Source of the DNA: Symsagittifera roscoffensis
Lineage: Eukaryota; Xenacoelomorpha; Acoela; Convolutidae
Direction: 5' to 3'
NCBI RefSeq assembly: GCF_963678635.1
Contig: NC_087069.1
Span: 53,702,635-53,766,634, forward strand
DNA: 64,000 bases
The notes beneath the pieces were generated by a model. The model was not told the DNA's origin and ran no database searches. It worked only from the letters and a program-made list of their open reading frames with translations. Position numbers and translations under genes: made by a program. Each line of letters opens with the position of its first letter. Positions within the stretch are counted from its first letter, which is position 1. Positions 1 through 10,999 of the stretch are shown here, in pieces.

Positions 1-545
1 TGTCAAAAAAATTTCGTTGGAAAAAAAATCTTGGTAAAAAAAATGTTATAAAAAAAGTTTTGGAAAAAAAAATTTTGGAAAAAAAAATTTTATGAAAAAA
101 AAATTTTGTCATCAAAAAAAAATTTGGAAAAAAAATTGAAAAAAAAAATTTTTGAAAAAAAGTTTTTTGAAAAAAATTTTTGAAAAAATTTTGAAAAAAA
201 AAATTTTTGAAAAAAGTTTTGGAAAAAAAAATTTTGGAAAAAAAAATTTTATGAAAAAAAAATTTTGTCATCAAAAAAAAATTTGGAAAAAAAATTGAAA
301 AAAAAAAATTTTTGAAAAAAAGTTTTTTGAAAAAAATTTTTGAAAAAATTTTGAAAAAAAAAATTTTTGAAAAAAGTTTTGGAAAAAAAAATTTTGGAAA
401 AAAAAATTTTATGAAAAAAAAATTTTGTCATCAAAAAAAAATGAAAAAAAAAAATTTTTGAAAAAAAGTTTTTTGAAAAAAATTTTTGAAAAAATTTTGA
501 AAAAAAAAATTTTGGAAAAAAAATTTAATGAAAAAAAATTTTTGT
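1..545. repeat. A/T-rich tandem repeat, about 160-bp period
   Basis: Runs of A and T broken by GG and TG steps form a tandem repeat. The landmark TATGAAAA...TTTTGTCATC recurs at 91, 250 and 410, a period of 159-160 bp over about 3.3 copies. Open frames here are low-complexity artefacts. Confidence 0.85.
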
Positions 546-749
546 GAAAAAATTTTTTTCTGAGTGAAATTTTTTGAGATGACTGGTTTTTTGGTGCTTC
601 TGTGGGTGGGGGTAAGGGGGGGAGGTATAGGTTAAAGGGGGGGTGGGTCTTCTGAATAGGATGCGTTCATACTTTTTTTTTCAATTTCAAGTATTAGTTT
701 ACAAAACATTTAGATATATAATGATTAGTGAGCATCATTTTTTTAATAG

Positions 750-1468
750 ATACACGGAAGCACTCAGCAAAAGGAATCACTAAGGTGACTCAACGGTTGC
801 TAACTCATGAAAAATAAATCGAAACTCTCGCGTCTGGAAACCTTGTACGAGCCGAAAATACTCGCATCATCTCCGAGAAGCATATTCTGAACACTGTTCG
901 AGCAAACAAAATCGCATTATCAGCCTATGATGATAAGCGATACATCCTCAGCGATGGTATCTCTACATTGCCATACGGTCACTATAGAACAGTAAATGCT
1001 TCTATCTTTCCCGATAGCAATCAGGATGATGATGATGATGATAGCGAAAGGAACGTGAGTGAAACTAATAGCACCAGTCACCACAAAGATCAAGATTTAG
1101 ACGATTGGCTGAAATTTTTCGAGGAAGAAGATGAGATAGTCGACTGGGATCACGAGAGCTCGAACCAAGAAGAGATCTTTACGCAAGATACGAATTATGG
1201 GTCAGAAGATAGCTTTCTTGTGTTAGATACTCAACCGAGCCGTTCGTTGAGAGACCTGTTAAATAGTATCACCAGCTATGAAGCTCCAGATCCAGGTAGA
1301 GTTCGTGTCACAGAAATTGTTGAGAGTGATATCGAAAGCGATGATTTGGTTGATCCAAATGCAGTTACTTCTTCTTCGTCGTCGGATGATGAATGGTACC
1401 TCGACCGCGAAGCAGTTGAAGATTCAGCACCGCAGTCAAAAAGACGTAAAACAAACAATAAACTCTAA
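750..1468 (+). pseudogene. PolB C-terminal exon, copy A, with acidic tail
   Basis: This exon begins after a splice-acceptor-like TTTTTTTAATAG and stays open from 818 to the stop at 1468; one in-frame stop sits at 815-817. The first part contains NKIALSAYDDKRYILSDGIS followed by TLPYGHYR. That matches the C-terminal signature (N-K-hydrophobic-A-L-S, then D-x-K-R and T-L-x-Y-G-H) I know from protein-primed family-B DNA polymerases of Maverick/Polinton-like and related animal elements. After it comes an extension of about 150 residues with a run of Asp, many Glu and Ser, and a final basic cluster KRRK, which could be nuclear-localising. Copies at 48338 and near 53200 share the signature. No ATG opens the frame, so it is an internal or last exon or a remnant. 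PolB origin is inferred by motif; the function of the acidic tail is unknown. Confidence 0.5.
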
Positions 1469-1905
1469 TGTTGTGTGTTTGATTCAAGTTGAATACAAAA
1501 TTTATTGTTGTAAATTAGTGTACTGTATTATACTTACTTTCCACGTTTGTTCACTGTTAGGTAATGGCGGACTACTTCAAATCCACTTTTGGTTTTGTGT
1601 TACTATTTTATCTGGAGTGGTTTTGAGAGTTTTCATATTGGAATTGACCCCAAACTGCTTTTGGTGCGTTTAACCGACACTTACTTCAGAAGATTGTGTG
1701 TATAATTCAACCATTTCAGTTCATATCTCTTTTCACCAAGACCAAAGCGTTTGTAGAAACATTGAAAGAACCAATTCGCAAAGACCTTCAACAGCAAAAC
1801 ACAAGGAAAAGTTTTAGTTCAATTGGAATACAACATAGCTTGCCGAGCTATAGGTGGCGGAAAGAAATAATATATCGCCAGTACGATTTTGTTTTAACCA
1901 ACACA
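1469..1905. other. 3' flank of PolB copy A, no recognisable gene
   Basis: AT-rich sequence between the PolB tail and the 29-bp array. Short open frames on the plus strand have no recognisable motif. It probably belongs to the same duplicated unit as copy B near 48.8 kb, but similarity there is too decayed to call by eye. Confidence 0.4.
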
Positions 1906-2160
1906 ACTTTCACATAAGGATCATTAAGTATAAAAATTATACATAGGGATCATTAGGTATAAAAATTATACGTAGGGATCATTAGGTATAAATATTTTAC
2001 ATAGGGATCATTAGGAATAAATATTTTACATAGGGATCATTAGGGATAAATATCTTACATAGGGATCATTAGGGATGAATATTTTACATAGGGATCATTA
2101 GGTATAAATGATTACATAGGGATCATTAGGAATCTATACCCAATGATCCCTGTAGGGATC
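1906..2160. repeat. 29-bp tandem array GGATCATTAGG ending in a hairpin
   Basis: Seven to eight units of about 29 bp built on CATAGGGATCATTAGGTATA plus an AT tail. The last unit is followed by its own inverse: AGGGATCATTAGG, a loop of about 8 nt, then CCCAATGATCCCT, giving a 12-13 bp stem. A decayed version with the same inverted ending lies at 48893-49075 behind PolB copy B. Confidence 0.8.
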
Positions 2161-2194
2161 ACCCCCCCCCCCCATCCCAGTGTCGTATATCTAT

Positions 2195-5100
2195 ACTACT
2201 GTGATCGACCGTGTTCCTCTTATTTGTCAACTCTACTGACCGTGATTGACCCTGTTTGGCTCATGTATCGACTCGCTTCACCGTGATTGACCCTGATCCT
2301 CTCCTCTGTCGACTCTACTGACTGTGATTGACCCTGTTTGGCTCAGGTGTCGACTGTGTCGACTGCGATCGACCTTAAATCTCTCATGTTTCAACTCTGT
2401 CGACTGTGATCGACACTGATTGGCTTATTTGCCGACTCTGTAGACTAATCTCGAGCGTGATTGTCTCATATGTTGACTCTACTGACTGTGGTCGACCGCT
2501 ATCCTCTTTTTTGTCGACTCTACTGGCCATATTGACCCTGTTTGGCTCATGTGCTTGCTCGATTCCTTGTGATTGACACTGATCGCATCAAAAGTCGACT
2601 CTGAATAACTCTTATTGGATCTTTTGGCCAATTCTTTGAGTGTGATCGACCCTCTTCTGCTTATGTGAAGACTATGTCGATTGCGATCGACCCTGGTCCT
2701 CTCATGTGTCGACTCTACTGACAGTGATTGTCACTGTTTATTTCAGATGTCGACTGTATCGACTGCAATAGAAATTGAATCTCTCATGTGTCATATCTGT
2801 CGACTGTGATTGACACTGATCGGCTCATTTGCCGACTCTGTCGACTGTTCGCGAACTTTATTGGCACATGTGTCAATTTATTTGTCTTTGATTGAGTTTG
2901 ATTGGCTTAAGCATTGATTTTACTGACTGTGATCGACCTTGTTCGGCTCATGTGTCGACTCTATCGTTTCCGATCAGAGCTGATTCTTTCATCTGTCGAT
3001 TCTACTGACAGTGATTGACACTGTTTATTTCAGATGTCGACTGTTTCGACTGCAATCGAAATTGAATCTCTCATGTGTCATATCTTTCGAGTGTGATTGA
3101 CACTGATCGGCTCATTTGCCGACTCTGTCGACTGTTCGCGAACGTTATTGGCACATGTGTCGAATTATTTGTTTTTGATTGAGTTTGATTGGCTTAAGCA
3201 TTGATTTTAATGACTGTGATCGACCCTGTTCGGCTCATGTGTCGACTGTTCTCGAACGTGATTGGCTAATGTTTCGACTCTGTCGTCTGTGATCAATCCT
3301 GATTGGCACATGTGTCGAATTTGTCGACTGTGATTGGACTGGATTGGCTTAAGGGTTGTTTTTTCGACTGTGATTGATCCTGTTTGGCTCATGTGTCGAC
3401 TCTGTTGAATGCGATTGACACCGTTTGGCTTCTGTGTCAATTCTGTCTACGGTGGTTCACATTGATCATTAATGTGTCGTCTCGATTGACTGTGATTGAT
3501 ACTGATCTTATCATGTGTCGACTCTGTCGACTGTGATCGGATCTGATTGGATCTTGTGCCAGTTTTGTCGAGTATGATCGTCCCTCTTCTGCTCAGTTTT
3601 CGACTATATCGACTGCGATTGACCCTGACCTCCCATGTGTCGACTCTGCTGACTGTGATTGACCCTGTGCGGGTCATGTGTCGACTATGTCCACTGCGAT
3701 CGGACTTGAATATTTCATGTGTCAACTCGGTCGACTGTGAGTGATTGACACGGTTTGGCTCCTGTGTCGACTCTGTCTACTGTGATCGATCGATACTGAT
3801 CGGCACATGTGTCAACTCTGTCGACTGTGATTGATACTGATCACATCCTGTGTCGACTCTGATTGGATCTTGCGCCATTTTGTCGAGCATTATCGACCCT
3901 CTTTTGCAAATTTTTCGACTATGTCGTCTGCGATTGACCCTGATCCTCTAATGTGTCTTCACTACTGACTGTGATTGACCCTGTGCAGATCATGTGTCGA
4001 ATCTGTTGACTGCGATCGAACTTGAATCTCTCATGTGTCGAATCTGTCGACACTGTGATCGACACTGATCGGCTCATGTGCCGACTGTTCTCGAACGTGA
4101 TTGGCTAATGTTTCGACTCTGTCGTCTGTGATCAATCCTAATAGGCACATGTGTCGAATTTGTCGACTGTGATTGGACTTTATTGGCTTAAGGGTTGTTT
4201 TTTCGACTGTGATCGATCCTGTTTGGCTCATGTGTCGACTCTGTTGATTGCGATTGAAACCGTTTGGCTTCTGTGTCAATTCTGTCTACTGTGATTCACA
4301 TTGATCATTAATGTGTCGTCTCGATTGACTGTGATTGCCACTGATCACATCCTGTGTTGACTCTGTCGCCTGTGATCGGATCTGATTGGATCTTGTGCCA
4401 GTTTTGTCGAGTATGATCGTCCCTCTTCTGCTCAATTTTCGACTATGTCGACTGCGATTGACCCTGATCCTCCCATGTGTCGACTCTGCTGACTGTGATT
4501 GACCCTGTGCGGGTCATGTGTCGACTATGTCCACAGCGATCGGACTTGAATATCTCATGTGTCAACTCGGTCGACTGTGAGTGATTGACACGGATTGGCT
4601 CCTGTGTCGACTCTGTCTACTGTGATCGATCGAAACTGATCGGCACATATGTCAACTCTGTCGACTGTGATTGATACTGATCACATCCTGTGTCGACTCT
4701 GATTGGATCTTGCGCCATTTTGTCGAGCATTATCGACCCTCTTTTGCAAATTTTTCGACTATGTCGTCTGAGAATGACCCTGATCCTCTAATGTGTCTTC
4801 ACTACTGACTGTGATTGACCCTGTGCAGATCATGTGTCGAGTCTGTTGACTGTGATCGAACTTGAATCTCTCATGTGTTGACTCTACTGGCTCATTTGTC
4901 GACTCTGTTGAATGCGATTGACCATGATTCTCTCATGTATCGACTCCACTGAAAGTGATCAGCCCTGTTTGGCTCATGTGTCAACTCTTTCTACTGTGAT
5001 TGACACTGATCGCTCATGTGTCGTCTCGATTGACTGTGACTGACACTGATCACATCCTGTGTCGAATCTGTCGACTGTGATCGGATCTAATTGGATCTTG

Positions 5101-6688
5101 TGCCATATTTGTCCAGCATGATCGACCCTTTTCTGCTCATTTTTCGACTATGTCGACTGCGGTTGACCCTGATCCTCTCACGTGTCGACTCTACCGACTA
5201 TGATTGACCCTGTGCGGGTCATGTGTTGACTATGTCCACTGCGCTCGAGCTTGAATCTCTCGTGTGTTATCTCTAACGACTTTGATTGATACTGATCCCA
5301 TCCTTTGTCGACTCTGTCGACTGTGATCGGATCTAATTGGATCTTGTGCCATTTTTGTCGAGCATGATCAACCCTTTTCTGCTCATTTCTCGACTATATC
5401 GACTGCGATCGACCCTGATCCTCTCATGTGTCGACTTTACTGACTGTGCTTGACGCTGTGCAGGTCATGTGTCGAATCTGTTGACTGCGATCGAAGTTGA
5501 ATCTCTCATGTGTCGAGTCTACTGGCTCATTGATCGAGTCTGTTGAAAGCTATTGACCCTGCTTCTCTCATGTATCGACTCTAATGAATGTGATCAGCCC
5601 TGTTTGGCTCATGTGTCGACCCTGTCGACTGCAATTGACCCTGACTCTATCATGTATCGACTCTATTGACTGTGATGGATCCTGTTCGGCTCATGTGTCA
5701 GCTCTGTCGAATCTGATTGACACCGATTTGCCTCTTTGTCATTTCTGTCTACTGTGATCGACACTGATCGGCCCACGTGTCGCCTCGATCGACCGTGATT
5801 GACACTGATTGGACCTTGTGCCAACTTTGTCAAGCTTGATCAACCATGTTCTGCTCATGTGTCGACTATGACGACTGCGATTGACCCTGATCTTCTCATT
5901 TGTCGTTTCTAATGACCGTGATGGACCCTGTTTGGCTCAAATGTCGACTCGATCGACAGTGACTGACACTGATCACATCAAAAATCGACTCCGATTAACT
6001 CTAATTGGATCTTTTGGCATATTCTTTGTGGCCAATTTTTTGACCGTGGTCGACCCTCTCCTGCTAATGTAACGACTTTTTCGACTGCGATTGACCCTGA
6101 TCCTCTCCTGTGTCAACTCTACTGATAGTGATTGACCCTGTTTGGCTCAGGTGTCGACTGTGTAGAACTTGAATCTCTCATGTGTCAACTCTGTCGACTG
6201 TGGTCGAACAAGAATCTCTTGTGTCGACTCTGTCGACACTGTGATCGACACTGATCGGCTCATGTGCCGAATGTTCTCGAACGTGATTGGCTAATGTTTC
6301 GACTCTGTCGACTGTGATCAATCATAATTGGCATCTAAGTTGACTCTGTTGAATGCGATTGACCCTGATTCTCTCATGCATCGACTCTACTGAAAGTGAT
6401 CAACATTGTTTGGCTCATGTGTCAATTCTGTCGACAGTGACTGTCACCAATTGGCTTCTGTGTCGATTCTGTCTACTGTGACTGACATTGATCGCTCATG
6501 TGTCGTCTTGATTGACTGTGATTGACACTGATCCTCTCATGTGTCGACTATGCCCACTGCGATCGAACTTGAATCTCTCGTGTGTCAACTCTATCGACTC
6601 TGATTTGATACTGATCACATCCTGTGTCGACTGTGATCGGATCTGATTGGATCTTGTGATAGTTTCGTCGAGCATGATCGACCCTCTT
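2195..6688. repeat. 41-bp satellite with GTCGAC core (about 110 units)
   Basis: About 4.5 kb of head-to-tail units of about 41 bp, of the type GTGATTGACCCTGTTTGGCT followed by CATGTGTCGACTCTACTGACT. Most units contain GTCGAC or a one-base variant. Because 41 is not a multiple of three, the frames of 60-90 codons here are artefacts. Larger repeats are superimposed: a 287-bp offset (7 x 41) between 2721 and 3008, and an 839-bp offset between 3249 and 4088. Confidence 0.9.
3249..4890. repeat. 839-bp higher-order duplication inside the 41-bp satellite
   Basis: The segment starting at TTCTCGAACGTGATTGGCTA (3249) is repeated from 4088 with few differences over roughly 800 bp, including shared odd variants such as GTGAGTGATTGACACGG and the CGATCGAT doublet. 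A third, partial copy of the landmark lies at 6274. This indicates recent unequal exchange within the array. Confidence 0.75.
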
Positions 6689-9569
6689 CTGTAAGTAAAA
6701 ATCAAATTGTAAAAGTAAATCAAACTCATAAACTTAAAGCGACCTTAAAGAAAAAGACGCGCAGCAAAAAACCATTCCAAGATGCGACAACTCAGCCGAA
6801 AACAGAAAAGCAGACAAATAGTTTGCCGACTCTTTTATTTGAAAAAGAAAATTTTCCGTTTGAAATAAAAAAAGAGGTCCTGTTCACATTCGAAGCCAGG
6901 ATCTTTGCCGCCCCATGCACATCGGCTACCTCCAAGCTCAGCTGGCCGGGAACGCATAGAGAATTGAATTCATTATGAACCAAGACTACAAGGGATTCTG
7001 TTATACAAGTTCTTAGCCTGAAAAATAGTCTGTATTCCAGTTTGATAACGCTTGCTAATAGCAAGCGTAATTACACTAAGTTATGAGAACGTTGAAAAAG
7101 GCCTCACAGTTTTTGTGTTCTTTCGGTGATGGTATTCCACTCCAAAAATATTCTTCAAAACTAAAAGTCTAGAAAAGTCTAAAAGTCTAGACCTTGAACA
7201 AATGCTGTGCATCGTAGTTGCTCGCTTTTATTTGCTTCAAGTTAGACTGAAAAGTTTTCAAACCGGTTTCGCTCGACTGTGCAATTAATCTTTTGGAATT
7301 TTTAAGTATTAATCAAATCAAGGCAGAAAGAGGCTGCATTATGATTCCGGACTAAGTCCCATCTATAGTAGACTTTTTTAGGCTTGCAATAACTTTTCTC
7401 AATAATTAAACGAATAAACAACCCTTGTGCCAATTACAGCTAGTTAATCAGACAACCAGGTGTCTTTCGCATAAGCTTTGCAGATTTCTGTGGTTTTCTA
7501 ATTTTCTCAATTTACAAAATAAATTCAGATGTCCATTTAGATCAAAGATACTTTTTGGAATACCGACCAGTGAATGACAATGTCTAACTCTCTAAAATCA
7601 TATGCTACCTAATCCAAAGAAAAAAATCATTCCTGGTTCCACAGAAGACTCACCAAGTAACAAGAGCGTGCATCTAATTGAAACTTCAATCATCCAATGA
7701 CAAACAAAAAAAATGAATTACCCAATAAATTTCTACAGCGGTTTTCTCCGAAAACTAAATTATTTACTAGCCTTCAACTCAAAGCTCCACTTTTGCATAA
7801 TAAATTTGCCATAATTGAAAGTTTAATCGCATGACAATGATAAATTGGTAAATTTGGAGGAACGGTCTTTGCATGAAAATCCAAGAACGTATGCCACGAA
7901 ATGATGCACCGAGATAGCCCACACATATTCAGCCTAAATCACGTATTTCATTTCTGATTCAGAAAAAATCATAACACAAAATATAGATAAAAACCCTTCA
8001 TTATCATAACTATTGAATGTACATAATGAAAGATGGTAGTATATAGTGTTAATAACCCCAGTAAGAAAAAAAACTAGAAAAATGTAAGCATAACGGCAAC
8101 TTTTTAAAAAATAACGACCCTAGCGAGTGGCCCCATCTGCCTATTAAAGTCGTCCTGAGCACACTGTAAAGCCCGTCCGATCCAGCGCCCTACAACCACG
8201 CTTAGATGTACCATGTATTTTTTAAATTAAGAGTACCTTCAGTGTAAGCCTCTCTTCAACAATAGCCAACTAATCAAGACGAGAGTGGTGCACGTAAAAT
8301 CACTACACGCAGATAGCACAGTAATATCAGTTTACAGAGAATGCGTAGTTCAGAAGTCACTTTTTTTCAATAATTTGGATTGCAACAAAGAAGGAAGAGA
8401 CAGCATATGGAAGTTGTTTTTCAGCAGAAACAAGCCCAGCGATACAATTGTTGCAACTAAAATTGAGGCAAAGACAAAAAAAACAAATAGATCTGTTACA
8501 ACTGCCGACAGCACCGACATTTTGAAGAATCAGTAGAAACAAACAAAAGTATAACAGCAGAACAAAGAACAACAACTCAAAATAAAAAAAGGATGAGACG
8601 TGTTGCACGAAGCTCAACTTTCCCGAACATAAGAGAAAAAAATCAGGAAAAGCAGATCAGACATCAATCCTGGATATTGGGCCGAATAAATACACTTGCT
8701 GGAGATCTTGGATACAGAAAACAGAGCATAATTGAGCAGACCGAGGCTTGAAAGACGAATTAAAATCAAACCGACTCGATAAAAAAAATCGAAGGGACGA
8801 ATCGTTAACTTGCAGTACGCGTTTGAGGTACCTCATTACATTCAGAAATAAATTGGAGTAGAAATTTTGATGAGTGAAGGAGCTCAACGTATTATCGAAG
8901 ATGATTTGATAATCAAAAACCAGACAACATAACCAAATATTTCCTAAGGAAGTGAGAAGGATCTGTTTAAGAGGGCATAATAAGAACTTCCTTGTCGAAA
9001 TGAGTACGAAAAAAAGTGTTCGTCTGTTGATTTTCAGAAAAATGCACAAAATGCGGCAACAACAGATATGAACGACTTACTAAATAAAGAAGGAAGCAAA
9101 AATTCAATGATAGAAGATGAAATTGTGAAATTCGCTGAGCTCAAAAAATGAAACAAAAAATACCAGAGAGTCGGAAGCCTGATGATCAAAAGATACAATT
9201 CTTGTGATGTGTTTTGACCAGTAGACCCCAAATTTATCAATTTAAACAGATTTGCTATTGGTTACCTACACCGCTGCTCAATTATGGGGAAACAAATTTC
9301 AGAAGAAAAAAAAACGAAAGACCCCGAAGAAATCACAACAGCTCATTGCAGGCTGTGCAAGCATGATGAAAAAACTCATACTAGTCAGATGATACTCCAT
9401 GCAGTGTTTTTAGCACTATTTTCATTTGAAAACGCTAATTTGGCTTCTCATAATATATTTATAATACTTTAGTTGATGATGGAGTGCAAACGTTTAAACC
9501 GCAACAGTTTGAAGGTATTTTTTAAGCAAAAGTTTTTATCACCATAAAAGATGAAGCAAACGTTTTTAC
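6689..9569. other. AT-rich interval without a recognisable gene
   Basis: No gene is supported. A GC-richer patch at 6890-6965 and another at 8120-8215 stand out from the background but match no tRNA or coding motif I can defend. A perfect short inverted repeat (ACGCTTGCT, 3-nt loop, AGCAAGCGT) lies near 7047-7067. The stretch GTTTCAAACCGGTTT...CTCGAC near 7255 recurs near 55065, so it is a dispersed repeat. Short plus-strand frames at 8285-8536 and 9284-9472 (the latter with a C-x2-C-H pattern) are unassigned. Confidence 0.4.
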
Positions 9570-9780
9570 TTCCACGTTTTATCAATACTTGTTTCTAATG
9601 CCGAGAAATTTTCATTTTATACCTATTGTCAAAAATTTTTTACTAAAGAAAACAGAGAATGTAACCTGATCTTGATAAGGCTTCCTAAATGTGAAGCAAA
9701 GCTCGAACAGTGCAGCTTTTTCAAACAGCTTAAAATCTTTGAAAAATTTACAAATCTTAAAAAATGTTCCAAAATGTAAA
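9570..9780. repeat. Outlying monomer of the about 145-bp satellite
   Basis: Carries the diagnostic order of the main array: a GAGAAATTTTCATTTTATACCTATTGTC-type block, then GTAACCTGATCTTGATAAGG, then GAAGCAAAGCTCGAACAGTGCA. It is separated from the main array by the palindrome-rich repeats at 9.8-10.9 kb, which therefore probably inserted into or expanded within the satellite. Confidence 0.65.
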
Positions 9781-9799
9781 TGGTTTCCACAAACAAAAT

Positions 9800-9975
9800 T
9801 TCAGAGGATTCCGCATACGTATATCTGTAAAGCAAATTTTGTCGGCACATTTGTTTTGTTGCGGATTCCGCAACAAGCAATTATAGCTAGTTGTTCTGGA
9901 CTCCGCAACTGTAAGTGGAATCCGCAAATGTTAGTGGATTCCGAATTTTGTTCAATACTGAACTTGCATATGGAC
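9800..9975. repeat. GCGGATTCCGC-rich dispersed repeat, copy 1
   Basis: Near-palindromic GCGGATTCCGC and GCGGAATCCGC words recur every 20-30 bp (for example TTGCGGATTCCGCAACAAGC near 9856). Other members are at 10700, 38620 and 63050. Confidence 0.65.
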
Positions 9976-10140
9976 AATTAAAAGCTGAGCTGGATTTCTT
10001 ATCTCTAGCAATGCGGAGTTTAAAAGCAAAGACTTAACCAATGTCAGCGGAATCCATAAATAAGTCTTAAAACATTGGTTACCTAAATCGGTGGATGTCA
10101 TCTTTAAGTATTTTGGAAATACAACACCGAACAATTTCAA

Positions 10141-10620
10141 TATTTGGAGTCATTGAGTTGAGAGTGTCTGGAACACACATCATATCGACAAATTAGGTCA
10201 GTATTTGGGATTCCATCGATCCCAAATACTGGTCAGTATTTGGGATTGATGAAATCCCAAAAACTGGATTAATGTGAAATAAATATGGAATATATCCATC
10301 ATTTGGAGTCATTAGGTTGAGAGTGATTAGAAACCCAACGCATAGCAAATCGTCAAATTAGTTCAGTTTTTGGGATTCCATCGATCCCAAATACTGGTCA
10401 GTATTTGGGATTGATGGAATCCCAAAAACTGGAATAATATGGAATAAATATGGAATATATCCATTATTTGGAGTCATTAGGTTGAGAGTGTTTAGAAACC
10501 CAAGCAAAGCAAATCGTCGACTTAGTTCAGTATTTAGGATTTCATCGATCATAAATACTGGTCAGTAATTGGGATTGCATTAATCCCAAACACTGATCTA
10601 TTCTAGTAAAAATATATTCT
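10141..10620. repeat. Palindromic tandem array, 155-169-bp period
   Basis: Three units start at TTGGAGTCATT (10144, 10313, 10468). Each holds two back-to-back hairpins: CAGTATTTGGGATTCC/ATCGATCCCAAATACTG and then its approximate reverse complement, so the pair is itself palindromic. The third unit is more decayed. Confidence 0.8.
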
Positions 10621-10699
10621 AAAAATTTTCTATTCTAGTGAAATCAAATCATGTAATTAAAAGATATCATATAAAGGCTATATATATATATATGAAGTG

Positions 10700-10905
10700 A
10701 ACCCGCAAACAAAATGCGGTTTCCACTAACAATTTGCGGCTTATACTTACAATTTGCGGATTCCGCTTACAGTTGCGGATTCCACTTACAGTTGCGGATT
10801 CCGCGACAGCTCAATTTAACGATACAAATGTTTTTTCATTTGTTTGTGGATTCCACAAACTGTTCTGGATTCTGCAAATACAATTGCGGATTCCGCAAAC
10901 TCGCC
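10700..10905. repeat. GCGGATTCCGC-rich dispersed repeat, copy 2
   Basis: At least six GCGGATTCC(G/A)C words spaced about 20-30 bp apart, with ACAGTTGCGGATTCC repeated in tandem at 10761-10800. The frames across it are shadows of the repeat. Confidence 0.7.
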
Positions 10906-10999
10906 TAGTTTTTGAGCGATTTTGAGCGGTACAATGATTTAGTTAGTTGTTTGTGGAATCCAAAACAGCATAGAATATCAAAGAAAACTAGGAACAAAT

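Noticed and set aside
249-434. Phe/Lys-only frame at the window start
   Set aside because: Low-complexity A/T tandem repeat.
3207-4279. Minus-strand frames with repeated M-S-Q-T-G-S-I-T-V motifs
   Set aside because: They are translations of the 41-bp satellite; the period is not a multiple of three and phases change between units.
8120-8215. GC-richer patch resembling a tRNA-derived SINE head on the minus strand
   Set aside because: No complete A and B boxes at proper spacing and no second copy in the window.
9284-9472. Frame with H-C-R-L-C-K-H-D-E-K-T-H as a zinc-finger gene
   Set aside because: Only one Cys pair, no second pair at a suitable distance and no further finger.
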